A stretch of 64,000 nucleotides of DNA from Porphyra umbilicalis (Eukaryota; Rhodophyta; Bangiophyceae; Bangiales; Bangiaceae): contig KV918791.1 of the NCBI GenBank assembly GCA_002049455.2, positions 248,001 through 312,000 on the forward strand. The letters are read 5' to 3'. Numbering within the stretch: the first letter of the stretch is position 1; every line of letters starts with the position of its first letter. Shown piece after piece: positions 43,374-54,954 of this stretch. The notes below the pieces were generated by a model. That model was not told the origin of the DNA. It saw nothing but the letters and a program-made list of their open reading frames with translations, and did not search any database. The position numbers and the translations under genes were made by a program.

Positions 43374-43769
43374 TGTGGTATTAATATCATTGGTGCAATT
43401 ACTAGTGTATTGAGACCGACCGTTGCCAGGCAATAAAGCGAGTTCTATCGCCGTCACGGCGAGGAAGAAAGACCTTTTGTTGAAGGGCATCCGATGGATA
43501 GCCGGGTGGTGCCCACGACGGCGACCACGGCCCCATGGTGATTTAATAGAACCGAGGGCACTGGTCGATCGACCGTCCCATCACAAGCGATCGTAATGAA
43601 TGCCGGCAGACAAATGAGCCAGGCAAGCAAACAAACGGTAAAAAATGAACAATGCGGAAGTAACCCCCCAAAGAGCGTGCCACAGGCCAAGTCCCACAAT
43701 TCATGGGCTGGGGACCGTCAAAGGGGCTACTTGCGGCAATTTTCCAATTGCGAGCAGAGATATGATACA
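43374..43769 (-). repeat. Ty3 5' LTR
   Basis: Direct repeat of 34155-34549, with TG...CA ends in element sense (TGTATCATATCTCTGC ... ACCACA). Beyond it at 43770 the GC island resumes. Confidence 0.9.
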
Positions 43770-44490
43770 CCCGCCCCCGCCCCCATCCACGCTTGCGCCG
43801 TCCGCATAGCGCTCCGCCACGGACCACCGCATCTGCCGTCGTCCGCTCTGCCCGCCCCCGCCGACAGCTCCCTTCGCCGTTGCCGCTCTGGCAGATGTTG
43901 CCGATAGCCGCACCCGCCGCCGCCCCCTTCGACAGCCGCCCCCCCCAACGCCTACCTCCTCCACTCTCCCCCGCCGACTGCCGCTCCCGTCGCCCGCCTC
44001 CCCCAACCCAGGCCCCGTTCCCGCCTCCGACGCCCACTGCCGCCGCCAGCTCCGTCGCTCCGTCGACCCGACCGCCCCAGCCGGCGCCCGCGCAGCCCCC
44101 CGTGCCATCGCCACCACGGCCCCCGCGGCCGTGTGCTGCCGATCCGGCCCCCTCCGAGGTCGGCCGCGGCCCCCCCTGCCGCCGTCGCCGACGGTTCCCC
44201 CCGTGGCCGGGGCAACCTTCGCCCGAACCATCATGGCCGCCGTCGGTCACCCCCCTCATCCGTCCCGCCGCCGGCACCGTCCCGACCCCCCTGGCCCCCG
44301 CCGCCCGTGACGCCCCCACCGCCGCCTTCTCCGCCCCCCCTCCAGCGTCCCCCTCCGCCATCTGCCGCCGCTCCCGCTCTTGCCGACGTCTGCCGACGCC
44401 GCCTCCGACGCCCTCTTCGCCCCCGCCTCCGCGGTTTTTGCCGCCTCCGCCGCCGCGGACCGCCGCTCCCGCCGCCTCCGCCACCTTAAG
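43770..44490. repeat. GC-rich low-complexity island, right part
   Basis: CCGCC-rich sequence continuous in character with 33130-34154. It ends at AT-richer DNA (TTAAGTTATCGATACTATCG). Frames are open on both strands; no gene is supported. Confidence 0.65.
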
Positions 44491-46391
44491 TTATCGATAC
44501 TATCGCCCACTTTGACCCCAGACGCCGCCCCGGCCGACACTCCCGCCGAGGTGCGGCCCCCTGCGCGCCCGCGTCACGGAGCCGCCCCCCGAACACCCCA
44601 GTTCAGGGAGGGTATTTAATCTATAGGGAGCCGTCTGAGTGGCTTAGTGTGCAAGAAAAGACGTACTACTCTGTTTTTCTGTCGTACGGAGAGACACAGC
44701 AGGAGACCTTTGATTCCGAAGAAGAAGCGACCCCCAACATCTGTAGACCCGCTTTTTCTTCTTGTACATTGTCATGCTTTATTCTCTCCCAGAAGCTCGT
44801 CTTGTCCGCCAACCACACATTCTCGTTTTCATGAGGCCGGAGAGATGGTGCTTAAACTGGGTGTGCTTCCGCCCTCTGCGGCGCAAGGGTCCTCCCACAG
44901 CGCTTGATGGGCGGGTCCGTGGAGGCGGACGGCGCAGAGGACCGATGCGGCCTCGTGAGCCAACAGCCCCGCGGTGCGGGTGACGGGGGGGCAGCCCACG
45001 CGCACAGCAGGCCGGCCGTCCTCGACTTCGTGCGGTGACAAGGTTAGTGGCCTTCGTGCGGTAATGGCCGGCGGCCGTTGTGGGAAGAGCGGGGTTTGGC
45101 CACGAGGAACCGCGCCAGCATCAGGCTTCCAGAAAGGATTACAGTTTAGTCCCGCCCACTGCAGGCGGCGACCACATGGCGCTGTCCGCAGAGCCAGGGG
45201 TCTTCCGCCCCTGCCGGTGGTTGTTCGCTGTACTGCAGTCCGGCCGCTGAGACGGTTCTGTGTCGTTGCGGAGGGGGTAGCGGCGGGGAGAGGTCGCGTG
45301 GGGTGTGTGGGGAGGCGGCGCAGGCCGGTCAGAGAGGAGGGTTCGCCCTTCGCTGACCTGCGAGCGCTATCGTCGGCGCAGGCAGCAGCCCAACGAAACT
45401 CCGAACAGATTGGCGTGATGGGCAACAGCCAAACAAATTCCAGTCTCTTGGGCCGCTTCTTCGGGCAACCAAGCTCGATCAGAACGTCAATCTGTTCGGC
45501 GTCACTGTTGGTCTGTCTCGTGGGGGGTCCGCGCATGTGAATGGATGTCTCAAGGACCCAGGCTCACTGCCACCGGCTAGGCACGTACTACGGCACTGAT
45601 ACGCTACGCGATAGCACGTAGCACGACTTGGCGAATCTAAGACGGGACTCCCTGCTTGGGAGACCAGCTCTTGCTGAGCATGTCCATGCAAAAAACATCG
45701 ACTATTTATGAGAAGAGACTGCCTGGAGGGTCGCACTGCTGAGTGCGATTGCCCTGACCACGCACGGCGAGACCAAGAGACATTCCTCTGCTACATCTCG
45801 CAGGTTGGCGTGAACAGCCGACCAAAATTGCAGATTGATCGAAATCGCCATGCTTCAGGCCTCCCTTGCCTTTCTTTTTTTTAGACGGGGCTCTGAACGT
45901 TGGACGCGCCTGATAAACGTGTTCTGCATTCGCGTCAGCATGCCATCGTCTCACCGGCAGCGCTTCACACACCGGCGGTTTTTCTGTTTCTCTGTCGGTC
46001 GCTACGGAGCCATCCGGAGCTGTCTGCTTCAAAATCATCCGCATTTCCATCCCACGGCCCGTCTCTCTGGAGCAATCTCCAGCCAGCCCCCGCCGCTGTC
46101 CTCTCTTGCTGAGGACTCCGACGCACCCCACCGCCCCACTGTCCCACCGCTCACCTCCTTCACCACCCCATCAGCTCACTGCCCCACCGCCTCCGCCCAC
46201 AAACACCCCACCGCACCACCACCGCCCCACCACCCCCCGCTTCCACCGCCGCACCGCCCACCGCCCTGCCGCGCCGCCGCGCCGTCGGGTCTAAGTTAAC
46301 TGCCCGGGTTGATCAGGCGCGACGTGGAAGGGAAGAAGTCGTTCGTGAAGAAGCACTGCGCGTGGCGCTCTGCGGCCGTGTCGGGGGTGTT
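44491..46391. other. No supported gene
   Basis: Mixed sequence. A minus-strand frame at 44829-45536 and a plus-strand frame at 44974-45540 overlap as shadows and neither shows a domain. A Pro/His-rich stretch at 46.1-46.3 kb is low complexity. A small stem-loop (GTCGCACTGCTGAGTGCGAT) lies near 45730. Confidence 0.4.
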
Positions 46392-49246
46392 TCACGGTAC
46401 AGCGCGCAAGCAGCGCCGGTCGCTCAGGTCCACAATTTCAGGCACCACGCGCCCAACACGCAGTACGCTGGTCAACGGCACACGAGTTAAAGCCGGCCAG
46501 GCAGCAGTCGAACCTTCGAGTAGCCACGCCATCCTCATACAGCCCGCTGACGACAGGGAGCACTCAGGAATCGAAGGCACCTCCACCAACCGCCGCACGA
46601 CAGCGAGGTCGTCCACAGCCCCGTAGACCTTGCGCACCACCAGTCGCACCCACTCAAACTGACGACGGTTGTTCTGGTCATTGTACAAGATATGGTAGTA
46701 GCGCGGCTTGCCCAAGGACGAGTCGGTAGCGCATGCCATCTGAACCTCCGAAGACGCCCTCCACTCGAGCGAACAGTGGAATGTAAAGGAGAAAGACAAG
46801 ACTTAAGAATAGTTGGTGGCCTTGCCGAGCAGCGACCCTAGGAGAGCCATGCCTGAAACTTGTTCCGCTTTCGCAACGCTCGTCCGCAGTCCGCGATGGG
46901 ACCTGGATTCTGACACAGTCGGCGCCGTCCCGACATCGACGCCATCGACGATGTCCTCCGACAGGAGCAGCACATGGTCGACCCTGCCGCCGCCGTCGTC
47001 GTCCTTGTCCTTCAACAATCTCAGCCCACGCAGCGCCTCCGCCTGAGTCCCGGCCGCACGCATCATCTGCAGCACGATAGACGGTCCGCATTTATTGGTG
47101 CGAGCGCACATCTGCTTGCAGGGTCCGTGCAGGGCCTCATTTTCGCTTGTGTCACCGCCCGAAAACTTGCCGTGGAGAAGCAGCGCCGCCAGCAAGTGAT
47201 TGGCAAGGAGGTGCGCCTTGGTGGTGCGTGCCGGTCCAAAGAGGAAGTCTACCTATTCGACGACGAACTGTCGCGCCTCCTCCGCCAGGGATTGAATCTG
47301 CTTTTCAGACATGCGCGTCGTCTCCGCGATACTATTTCCCATCAGCCGCCCACCGAGCAGCGCCATACGATGATACACGTCGAGCATTGCAATGTGCCGT
47401 GGAAGTGTGCCATAAAGTCGCCCGTACTACGCCGAAGAGACGACGTCGGGCACCTGGGGCGCGGGAATGACCTCGTCGGCGGACTCAAGCCCTGAACCGC
47501 CCAGATCATGGCCGTCATCGCGCTCGTCTAAGTCACCAGAAGACCGTCCATCTGTTGCGGCAGCCACCGCAGGAGCTGCGTCTGAGTGACAATGAGGTAC
47601 AGCTTCGGCGGGCCCGCCGACGCCCGCCACCATATGCGGCAGCATGGACAGAGCGTAGAGCCACTTTCGCCGAGTCATCTGTAACTGCTTTTCAGGTGGT
47701 GGGAAAAATATCTAACACACAGGCAGCATCAGCCCGAATGGAGTAGCAAACATCAATGCACAAAGAGGCAAGCCCGTCAGTCGTGTCGCTCGGAGTGCGA
47801 CAGATGACTCGAAGATACCGCCGAGCCGAGAAACGCCTTCAGCACCACAAATGGAAATGGTTGCTATGCAGTGAAGTGGACACAAACGTACCGAAGTGGC
47901 GCTGGAGCCGGTACGCAGAGGTGAACCATCTCCCAGGCGTGCACCCACAACGCCTCCAAAGTGTCCGGAACAGGCCCGAGACAAGCGTCGCTTCCCGCAC
48001 ACGCGACCTGCAAAAAATACGGGAAGCGTTGGGCAATCATGCGCACGATGCCGAGCTTCCAAAAATCGAGGACGTCCAACAAGACGATGTCATGTGCTTG
48101 TTGTCGGTTGCAAGACCCCACACCGCACCAAGAGCTGGCACAAATGCTAGCGCACTGTGCTAATAACCCAGCTGTTTGCGAAGGGACGGTCGCGGGTCTC
48201 GGTCGCGGGTGATCGTCGCGTCCAGCTGGGCATCGAGGAGAGCCGTCTCGTCTCTGGGCGGCACATCCACTCCATCCCAACCACCGGCAACGCCCCGCCG
48301 CACCATACAATGAGAGCAAACGAACTCGCATGTGTTGTAGGGGTTGTCAGGATAAACATCCAATATCCGGGGCTACTGTAATTGCAAACAAAACGACTAC
48401 ATCCGACATCATGTTGCCCGAGCAGCTCGGGATATTGACATAGTGGCGTCCAGAGCATCCCAAAGGTGGTCATTTTTTCTTCAATGGACGATCATGGACG
48501 ATTATTCTGCGACATATTCTGGATTATATCCGTATTCTGGGCGGAAGACGGCCAAAAAACCGTCTTCTGACATCCCCTGATGTGCTGCCCATGAGGCAGA
48601 GCACCGAGCGCTCGCCGACCTGATCAGCAACGAGACCGATCACGCGAGGCACGGCAGTTAGCGTCTGTTTGCCCGGAAACTGTACCGAGACACCGGTTTG
48701 GCTTGCGACCACAAAGCTGCGCAGGAGGATGTCCAGGAGACGCTGCAAGACGGCGTTGCGGCTGTCACTCGCCCGTCGCAGAGCGGCCGCCGTGCGGGCA
48801 ACGGGATTGCCAACGTGCGAGATGAAGCCCACGGTAACCCACTGCACATTCCTGTCCCGGACGTTGACGACGCGTACCCGGACAGGATGTACGTGGTGTG
48901 CGCCCGACCACGACACGACGGCCTCGTCGACAAATAGTTTCACGCCCAGTACGAAGCAGAGCGGCCCGTGCCGCCGATGGACCGTCGCCTCTTTGGAGAT
49001 AAAGAAGTCGCTTTCCAATATCTCAGAACGCATGCGGGGGCCATCCGGTCCCATACCCAGCTTCTCGGCCCATAGCTGGATATTGCGAGCGCTCTTTTGC
49101 AGATCAAGGGCGGATTGTAGGAGGACCCGCCAGAAGAACAGGGAAGTGGCACCCTCCACGTCCAATTGCATTTGCTTCCAGCGCAGCTTTGACAGGACAT
49201 TCCGCTGCTCGCCTCGCACTGCGGTCGTGGCTGTGCGGCGCCCCAC
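46392..49246 (-). pseudogene. Decayed transposase of a KDZ/CACTA-related family
   Basis: Minus-strand blocks in three frames read in consistent order: VKLFVDEAVVSWSGAHHVHP and VVASQTGVSVQFPGKQTL, then VPRVIGLVADQVGERSVLC; LAFVPALGAVWGL with LLDVLDFWKLGIVRMIAQRF; RKWLYALSMLPHMVAGVGG; DVYHRMALLGGRLMGNSIAE; GDTSENEALHGPCKQMCART; and a C-terminal block YYHILYNDQNNRRQFEWVRL with VVRRLVEVPSIPECSL. The Asp-containing first block and the later DVLDFWKLG and SENEALH blocks resemble the architecture of KDZ/Plavaka-like DDE transposases. I have no exact family name. Stops include TAG at 48160-48162, TAG at 47253-47255 and TAA at 46803-46805; frames change at least twice. Confidence 0.55.
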
Positions 49247-50208
49247 AGGTCGAGAGGAGGGTGCGGGCTACACCATCGGTCCACGACCGTCCATGCACGC
49301 GGTGCGCAGCGGCGGGCAGAAGGCATCGGGAGTGCGGCTGTTGCAACTTCCCCCGCTTTGACGGACGAACAATAATGCTTACCGCCGCACGTGAGGGTGA
49401 GGATGGTCGGCTGCACGATTTTTACGCTCACGTTTTGGCTTTGCGTGCGGGTGATTGTGGTGGCCGCGGGTGGGATCGACGGTGGCCGACGGTTTGGGAC
49501 AGCAAACGGATTGAAAATCATCCACACCATCTAAAGCGTCGACCATAGCGCCGGCGGCGTGCCGGCAAGGGGAGAGCGCAGGGAAGCGGCCGCGGAGGCG
49601 AGCCGTCGCCAGTTCCGACCGACCGGGCGACGGGGAGTTTGCACACCGCGCCCGGCGCGGCTTTGATTGGCCATCTAGCGTGCCCGTTGCACCATGAGGA
49701 CCCGGCGAGCGGCCCCCCGACACGCCGCCCGGCAGCATTGGCGGGGGGGGGGCTCACCAAGCGCCTGCGGGGGACGGCGAAGGGAGATGCGGAGCAGCGG
49801 CGCCAGGGCGCCGGGGAGGACCGCTTCCATGAGCCGTCGCGGAGAGCCGCGCGCCGGCACCGGCGGCCACGGCCGCGGCGGCGGCGGCACAGAAGAGCGG
49901 GGCCGGGCGGTGATGTTCCCAGATCGAACAAGGCGGGCGGCGACGACGACCGGGTGATGGAGGGCGGCCGGTGCGTGGACGGGGTCGTCGGCCCCTCGGT
50001 GGCGGGCGGCTCGGTCGTCTCGGCACTCTCATCAGGGGCGGGTGTTGGTTGCCGCTCTGCTTAGGTTGCTGACGAGGCGGAATGGGCGGGGGCCGCCGGC
50101 GGGTGCTCCGGCACATGGTGTGAGCGGAGGTGGAGAAGGGGGCTGAGGCGGAGAGTGTGCTGGTGGTCGCTTCTATGATGTTCAGGGAGTCGAGAAAGAG
50201 CAAACAAT
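49247..50208. other. GC-rich island and flank, no supported gene
   Basis: 49.53-50.13 kb is another CGG/CCG-rich island with an 11-G run near 49743. The minus-strand frame at 48940-49530 contains CGGKHYC-like residues but no clear domain. It may include the 5' end of the neighbouring transposase. Confidence 0.4.
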
Positions 50209-51876
50209 TCAAGAGGTCATGCCAATAGGGGAACTCTCCACGAGGAACATCTCTCCAATGTTCCTCTTCGCCTTAGCCAGGCGCTCCTTGAACGGAGACC
50301 GAGACAAAATGCCCTCCACGCCGTTATCGATCACCTTGCGGGTCGCCAGCCCCGAGATGAACGACCGCAGCAAGCCTTACTTGGCTTTCTTCCCGTCGCG
50401 CAGGGCGTGCGTTGGCGAGGCATGCACGCTGATGCCGGCGTTGACCTTGGCCTGGATGTCCCAGTTGGTGGAGCCCAGCTTGCTGGCCGTCGCCTCCGTT
50501 ACCGACTCGCCCATCACCTCTGGCGCGACCATGTACAGCCAGTTGGCAACGCGCAAGTAGTCCTCCGTCTTGTTTTCGGCAATGCTCTCCACCATCTCCG
50601 CCTTCTTGATGTTGATCTGCGCCACGGGCCGGACTTCTTCGGCGGCGTCGCGTGCCTTACACAGTGCCTGCGTGTTCAGCCCTCGCACCACAAGGGTGCC
50701 GAATACTCCCGGCTTTCTCGCAGACAAGTGACACAGGCGCACAACGTAGACCAATTGCGACATGAAGCCTGTTCTCTTCATTGTGGCTGTGATGAGCTCA
50801 GGCTCCATTCCGACGCCATGCAGCAGCTCCAGGTAGAACGACGTTTGGCCCGTCGTTTTCCCAGCAGCGGCCGTCAGTCCGCCGCCGCTGCTCCCTGTGT
50901 TGCCCGCGGAGGAAAAGGCCATGATGTTTGGAAAAGGCGGGGCGCCAGCAGTTTTGCCACGTTTGCGGGGGCGGTTGACAAGCGCCTGAGGGGTCACACG
51001 TTGGTCAGGACCACGACACAGGAGAGCGCCGACTGAGACTTCCATACGCGCGTGGTAGGCGGTGGTGCACTGGGTGTTCGCCTGGACGGTCTCCTTGACG
51101 TCCAACACCATGCCCATCAGGGTGTCAATCTTGTTCTCCAATTTGCGTGTGGCGCCGTCGCTGGCCTCTTCCCGTGCGCGCAGCGTTGAGGCCAGCTCAA
51201 ACGCAATATCCGAGGGCCTTTGCCCCTCACCGCCGGCCGGGTGATCTCGTGCTGCCACGACAAAGCGCCCATGCCCGGCTCCGCTGGGCACGTCGTCGGC
51301 TGCATAGGCACGCTGCCCGGCGGCCGAATTCTCGGCTGCCCCACCCGAGCCAGCGACGAATGGGCTCGCTTCGGAACGCACACTGGCAGAGAAAGCGCCG
51401 CCATCGCACCGCACGGCGTTGCAGGTCATAAGCAGCGCCGCCATCGAGTCGGTGCGGCGGGCTGCGGCGGGTCCGCCGACGGCCCACAGCAGCGGGACGT
51501 CCTCGAAGACGAGAGTGGGAGCGGTGTTGTCTTGAAGAAGAAGGATGCGGTACGCCGTGGCCGCCTGGAATCCCAAAAGGTGTCCTCGCCACACTCGCGC
51601 GTCCCGACGCACGTGAAGCGCCAATTGCATCACGCGAGCCGTCCAAAACACGTTGTGAGATTGGTTAAACTTGATGAGGGAGGCCTTCAGAGCCGCGATA
51701 CAGTCGGCCTCGCCGTACGTGATGGCCCGTCTGTCACACATATACATGAGGTCGTCACGCGTCACATCAGAGCTGCAGAGGACAGCGGAGGGCACCGGAC
51801 CGTCGTAGGGTGACCTCCCGACAACCGCATCCTGCGCAGCCGCCTCGTCAGTCCAGACGCCATTGCTCCGCATCAT
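50209..51876 (-). CDS. Unknown protein, 499 residues plus in-frame extension
   Basis: ATG at 51876 opens 499 codons to TAA (50377-50379). The same frame stays open for 55 more codons (GLLRSFISGLATRKVIDNGV ... ESSPIGMTS) to a TGA at 50209-50211, and this tail looks like real protein. The TAA could therefore be a mutated Gln codon. The protein has a helical N-terminal half (LKASLIKFNQSHNVFWTARV), a Gly/Ala-rich linker, a coiled-coil stretch (RKLENKIDTLMGMVLDVKET), a basic patch (RPRKRGKTAG) and a C-terminal helical region (MEPELITATMKRTGFMSQLV). No family is recognised. It could be a Gag-like or accessory protein of a transposon, or a host gene. Confidence 0.6.
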
Positions 51877-52318
51877 GTCGGCAAGAAAGGCGGTCTGTCA
51901 CCTCGGCAGCGAGGGAGGAGGAAGATGCCGCCCGGCGAGCGGCAGCCGGGCGAGCGGGTCCGGGAGGAGGGGGCATGGTGTAATCATTGGGGCCAGGAGG
52001 AATGGCCGCCGGGGATGGATGGGGAGCGTGCAATAGCAAGCAAAGGAAGGGAGGAGGCAATGCCTCATGCGGCTCGTGTGGAGAGGGGTAACCACGAGCG
52101 GGACGCGAGTCGTACGCTCTCGTGAGAAACCGCCCGTGGGAACCGCACGCCTCGAAATTCTTGGCGCGCTCCCTCGCAGCCCTTCTGGTAGTCAGTCTCG
52201 CATTTTCAATCCGTGTTGGCTGCCCATCGGTTTCGCCAGATGTGCAATCAATCAACATGACGCCGACCAATGGGAGGCTCAGTTCCCATTCCGGGCCAGT
52301 CTCCGGTGGCCAGTGTGT
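51877..52318. other. No supported gene
   Basis: Presumed 5' flank of the minus-strand gene at 51876, followed by sequence running up to the foldback element. No motif was recognised. Confidence 0.4.
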
Positions 52319-53039
52319 GCAGCGCACGCATCCAGTCCAAGGGATACAAAATATGTACGGGGTCTAGCCCGGTCGAGGCACAGCCAAGGCGACAGAGACA
52401 CGGAACACTCGACAGCGAAAAAGCAACTGGCCGAGGGGGTGCGTCAAACGACCGGCGGGCAGGCAAATGCAATCATCTGTAGATGGTTGGCGGCCGCAGC
52501 AGGGCGACGCGGTAGCGAGAGCGGTGGTGGGGCGCTCGGCGGTGGCAACGACGGAGGGTTGTGGGCGCGTGGGGCCGAGGCGCACAGAGGCTGCCAGCAA
52601 GACCCGCGTGCACACGGCCGGACTGCATCCGGCAGATATCTGGCGTTGAAAGAAAGTACGCACACGAACGGAAATCAAGTATATGGATCAAGTGTACTTA
52701 GCATCTTAACGATAAAATCAAGACCGCCATTCAGCAAGCAAGCCTTTTGCATGGTGTTCCAGCGAAGCGAGCCGGCGGCCCGCTGCGATGGCTCGAAACC
52801 GCCGCCCAGGTAATCACAACTGCTTTCTCGCTGCAAGCAAGCGTCGCCGTGGCCCCACGCGAGCCAGCGCCGTCTCCGCAAACGATCCCTCATGTCTCGC
52901 ACAGCCTCGCACCCGATTCTTTAACGCCTCCCCCCTCGCCCAGGGTCCCCAGCAAGCTCCGCTTCACATAGATTTGCGCCTGCCTTTCTTTACATCCCTC
53001 ACTCGGACCACCCGTCAACACAATGAGGTTGAGACATGG
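52319..53039 (+). repeat. Foldback left arm
   Basis: Reverse complement of the right arm. It includes a short purine/pyrimidine-balanced region near 52680-52740 that is AT-richer than the rest. Confidence 0.88.
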
Positions 53040-53335
53040 ATAGGGAGGACATCAGAGAGAATGCCGACAACAAGGCAAGGACCGAGAGGACTGCGGGGTT
53101 TGGAGGGTCTTGCGGCAATACAGTTGGACTCCGCTCAGTTCCTGGGAGGCCCGAGGGTGCGAGCGCCACTCCGCACAATAATTCCTGGATTGTGAGGCGG
53201 CGCTCCGTTTCCCGTCACGCGCACGGATACATGACTCACTTGCAGTTTCACATGCGACAGTACGCTGCCATACGTGAACACACTTCAACCGGACATAGTA
53301 CAGCCGTACCGACGGCGCAGGACTGTATCCCTTCC

Positions 53336-54055
53336 CACGTTTCAACCTGCTTGTGTGGGCGGGCGGCCCGAGTAAGGGATGTAAAGAAAGGCAGGCGCAA
53401 ATCCATGTGAAGCGGAGCTTGCTGGGGACCCTGGGCGAGGGGGGAGGCGTTAAAGAATCGGGTGCGAGGCTGTGCGAGACATGAGGGATCGTTTGCGGAG
53501 ACGGCGCTGGCTCGCGTGGGGCCACGGCGACGCTTGCTTGCAGCGAGAAAGCAGTTGTGATTACCTGGGCGGCGGTTTCGAGCCATCGCAGCGGGCCGCC
53601 GGCTCGCTTCGCTGGAACACCATGCAAAAGGCTTGCTTGCTGAATGGCGGTCTTGATTTTATCGTTAAGATGCTAAGTACACTTGATCCATATACTTGAT
53701 TTCCGTTCGTGTGCGTACTTTCTTTCAACGCCAGATATCTGCCGGATGCAGTCCGGCCGTGTGCACGCGGGTCTTGCTGGCAGCCTCTGTGCGCCTCGGC
53801 CCCACGCGCCCACAACCCTCCGTCGTTGCCACCGCCGAGCGCCCCACCACCGCTCTCGCTACCGCGTCGCCCTGCTGCGGCCGCCAACCATCTACAGATG
53901 ATTGCATTTGCCTGCCCGCCGGTCGTTTGACGCACCCCCTCGGCCAGTTGCTTTTTCGCTGTCGAGTGTTCCGTGTCTCTGTCGCCTTGGCTGTGCCTCG
54001 ACCGGGCTAGACCCCGTACATATTTTGTATCCCTTGGACTGGATGCGTGCGCTGC
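53336..54055 (-). repeat. Foldback right arm
   Basis: Inverted copy of 52319-53039. Differences between arms are concentrated at the inner end, next to the spacer, and include substitutions such as TCCGAGTGAGGG against CCCGAGTAAGGG. Confidence 0.88.
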
Positions 54056-54954
54056 GTGTGGTGTTGTATTCCGCATCTTCCCTCCTGCTGTTTGCTGTTT
54101 CACCGTGTGTGGAGTTGTCTGATATGGAGTTCGTCAAGAGTGGACCACCTATGCATGTGTTCTCTTGCATACAGGCAGCTCTTCTGACTCGTTTCCATGG
54201 ACACCTGCATTTCCACTTTGCATTCGTGATTTACCTTGGATGCCGCCGACTCCATTGTGTTCCTACGTCGACTACTCGCTTGCCGCGTTTTCTTTGACTT
54301 TTCTTTATCTATGTCGTGCAAACAGGACGCAGAAGTGACGCTACATGGGGATTGAGATAGTATTCAGAGCACAAGCGCGTCGCGACCGCAGGGGAGGAAA
54401 CAGGGTGCAGAACGCTGCACGTGTCCACGGTATGTTCTTTCTATTTGTTGAAACTGGCATGAAAGAGGGTGTGGGTGCAGTTCCCGCTGTGGTGGTGTCT
54501 TCTTCTTTTCTCTGCGCTACATATTTAGCTGCTTGCACCCCGTGCGCATCCATGACTGGACCGTACCGCCGCGGTCAGATTGATATCATCACCTTGACGT
54601 CGGTTCCAGGCTGCCACGGCTGGCGTGGTGGGGGGCACGCGCGTTGCCGCACGTTTGGAAAGCTAGCCGCTCCATGCACGCTGCTACTCGTTGTTTCCGG
54701 CTATACTGGTATTCTAATTTCGGTCTACCGGTCGTGCCGTGTTCTATACCGTTGGTGGTTCACTGGTGGGTCTTTGCTGGTTTTCGTGTGCGTTTCTCTT
54801 CCGTGTAGTGCGACCCTGGACCAGATTTTATTGTGCACAAGTTGCACGTCAGTGGCAATGCGCATCCAATTTATTTCTACTGCAATGAGAAAGACATGTC
54901 CATGGCCAAGTCCTTGACCTGTTTGTTGAGCATGCGGCGGATGAGGCGCGCTGC
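54056..54954. other. No supported gene; 3' flank of SAP gene
   Basis: T-rich on the plus strand. It probably includes the 3' UTR of the minus-strand gene ending at 54955. A plus-strand frame at 54345-54917 is open for 190 codons but reads as Cys/Val-rich without domains. Confidence 0.4.

Larger units (their letters stand above)
34155..43769 (-). mobile_element. Ty3/gypsy LTR retrotransposon (chromovirus-like), decayed
   Basis: Two direct repeats of about 395 bp lie at 34155-34549 and 43374-43769, both starting TGTGGTATTAAT on the plus strand and ending ACA. Between them on the minus strand run gag, protease, RT, RNase H, integrase and a chromodomain, in Ty3 order. Gag and pol carry eight in-frame stops. 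LTRs differ at perhaps one position in ten by eye, so the insertion is old. Flanks CCGGC and CCCGC might be a degenerate 5-bp target duplication. The 3' third holds a long ORF on the opposite strand. Confidence 0.93.
52319..54055. mobile_element. 1.74-kb foldback element with about 720-bp inverted arms
   Basis: The left arm (52319 to about 53039) and right arm (about 53336 to 54055) are reverse complements. They are almost identical over the outer 650 bp and diverge to roughly 80 percent in the inner 60-70 bp. The spacer is about 296 bp. The outer ends read GCAGCGCACGCATCCAGTCC and its complement. Neither arm nor spacer shows a recognisable gene. Flanks GTGTGT (left) and GTGTGG (right) may be a target duplication. 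A foldback-type or long-TIR non-autonomous DNA transposon is the simplest reading. Confidence 0.85.

Noticed and set aside
52473-53901. Paired ORFs in the foldback element (for example 52675-52902 and 53472-53699)
   Set aside because: They are the same sequence read from the two inverted arms and show no domain.
54345-54917. 190-codon plus-strand ORF
   Set aside because: No domain or convincing composition; it lies in the likely 3' UTR of the SAP gene.
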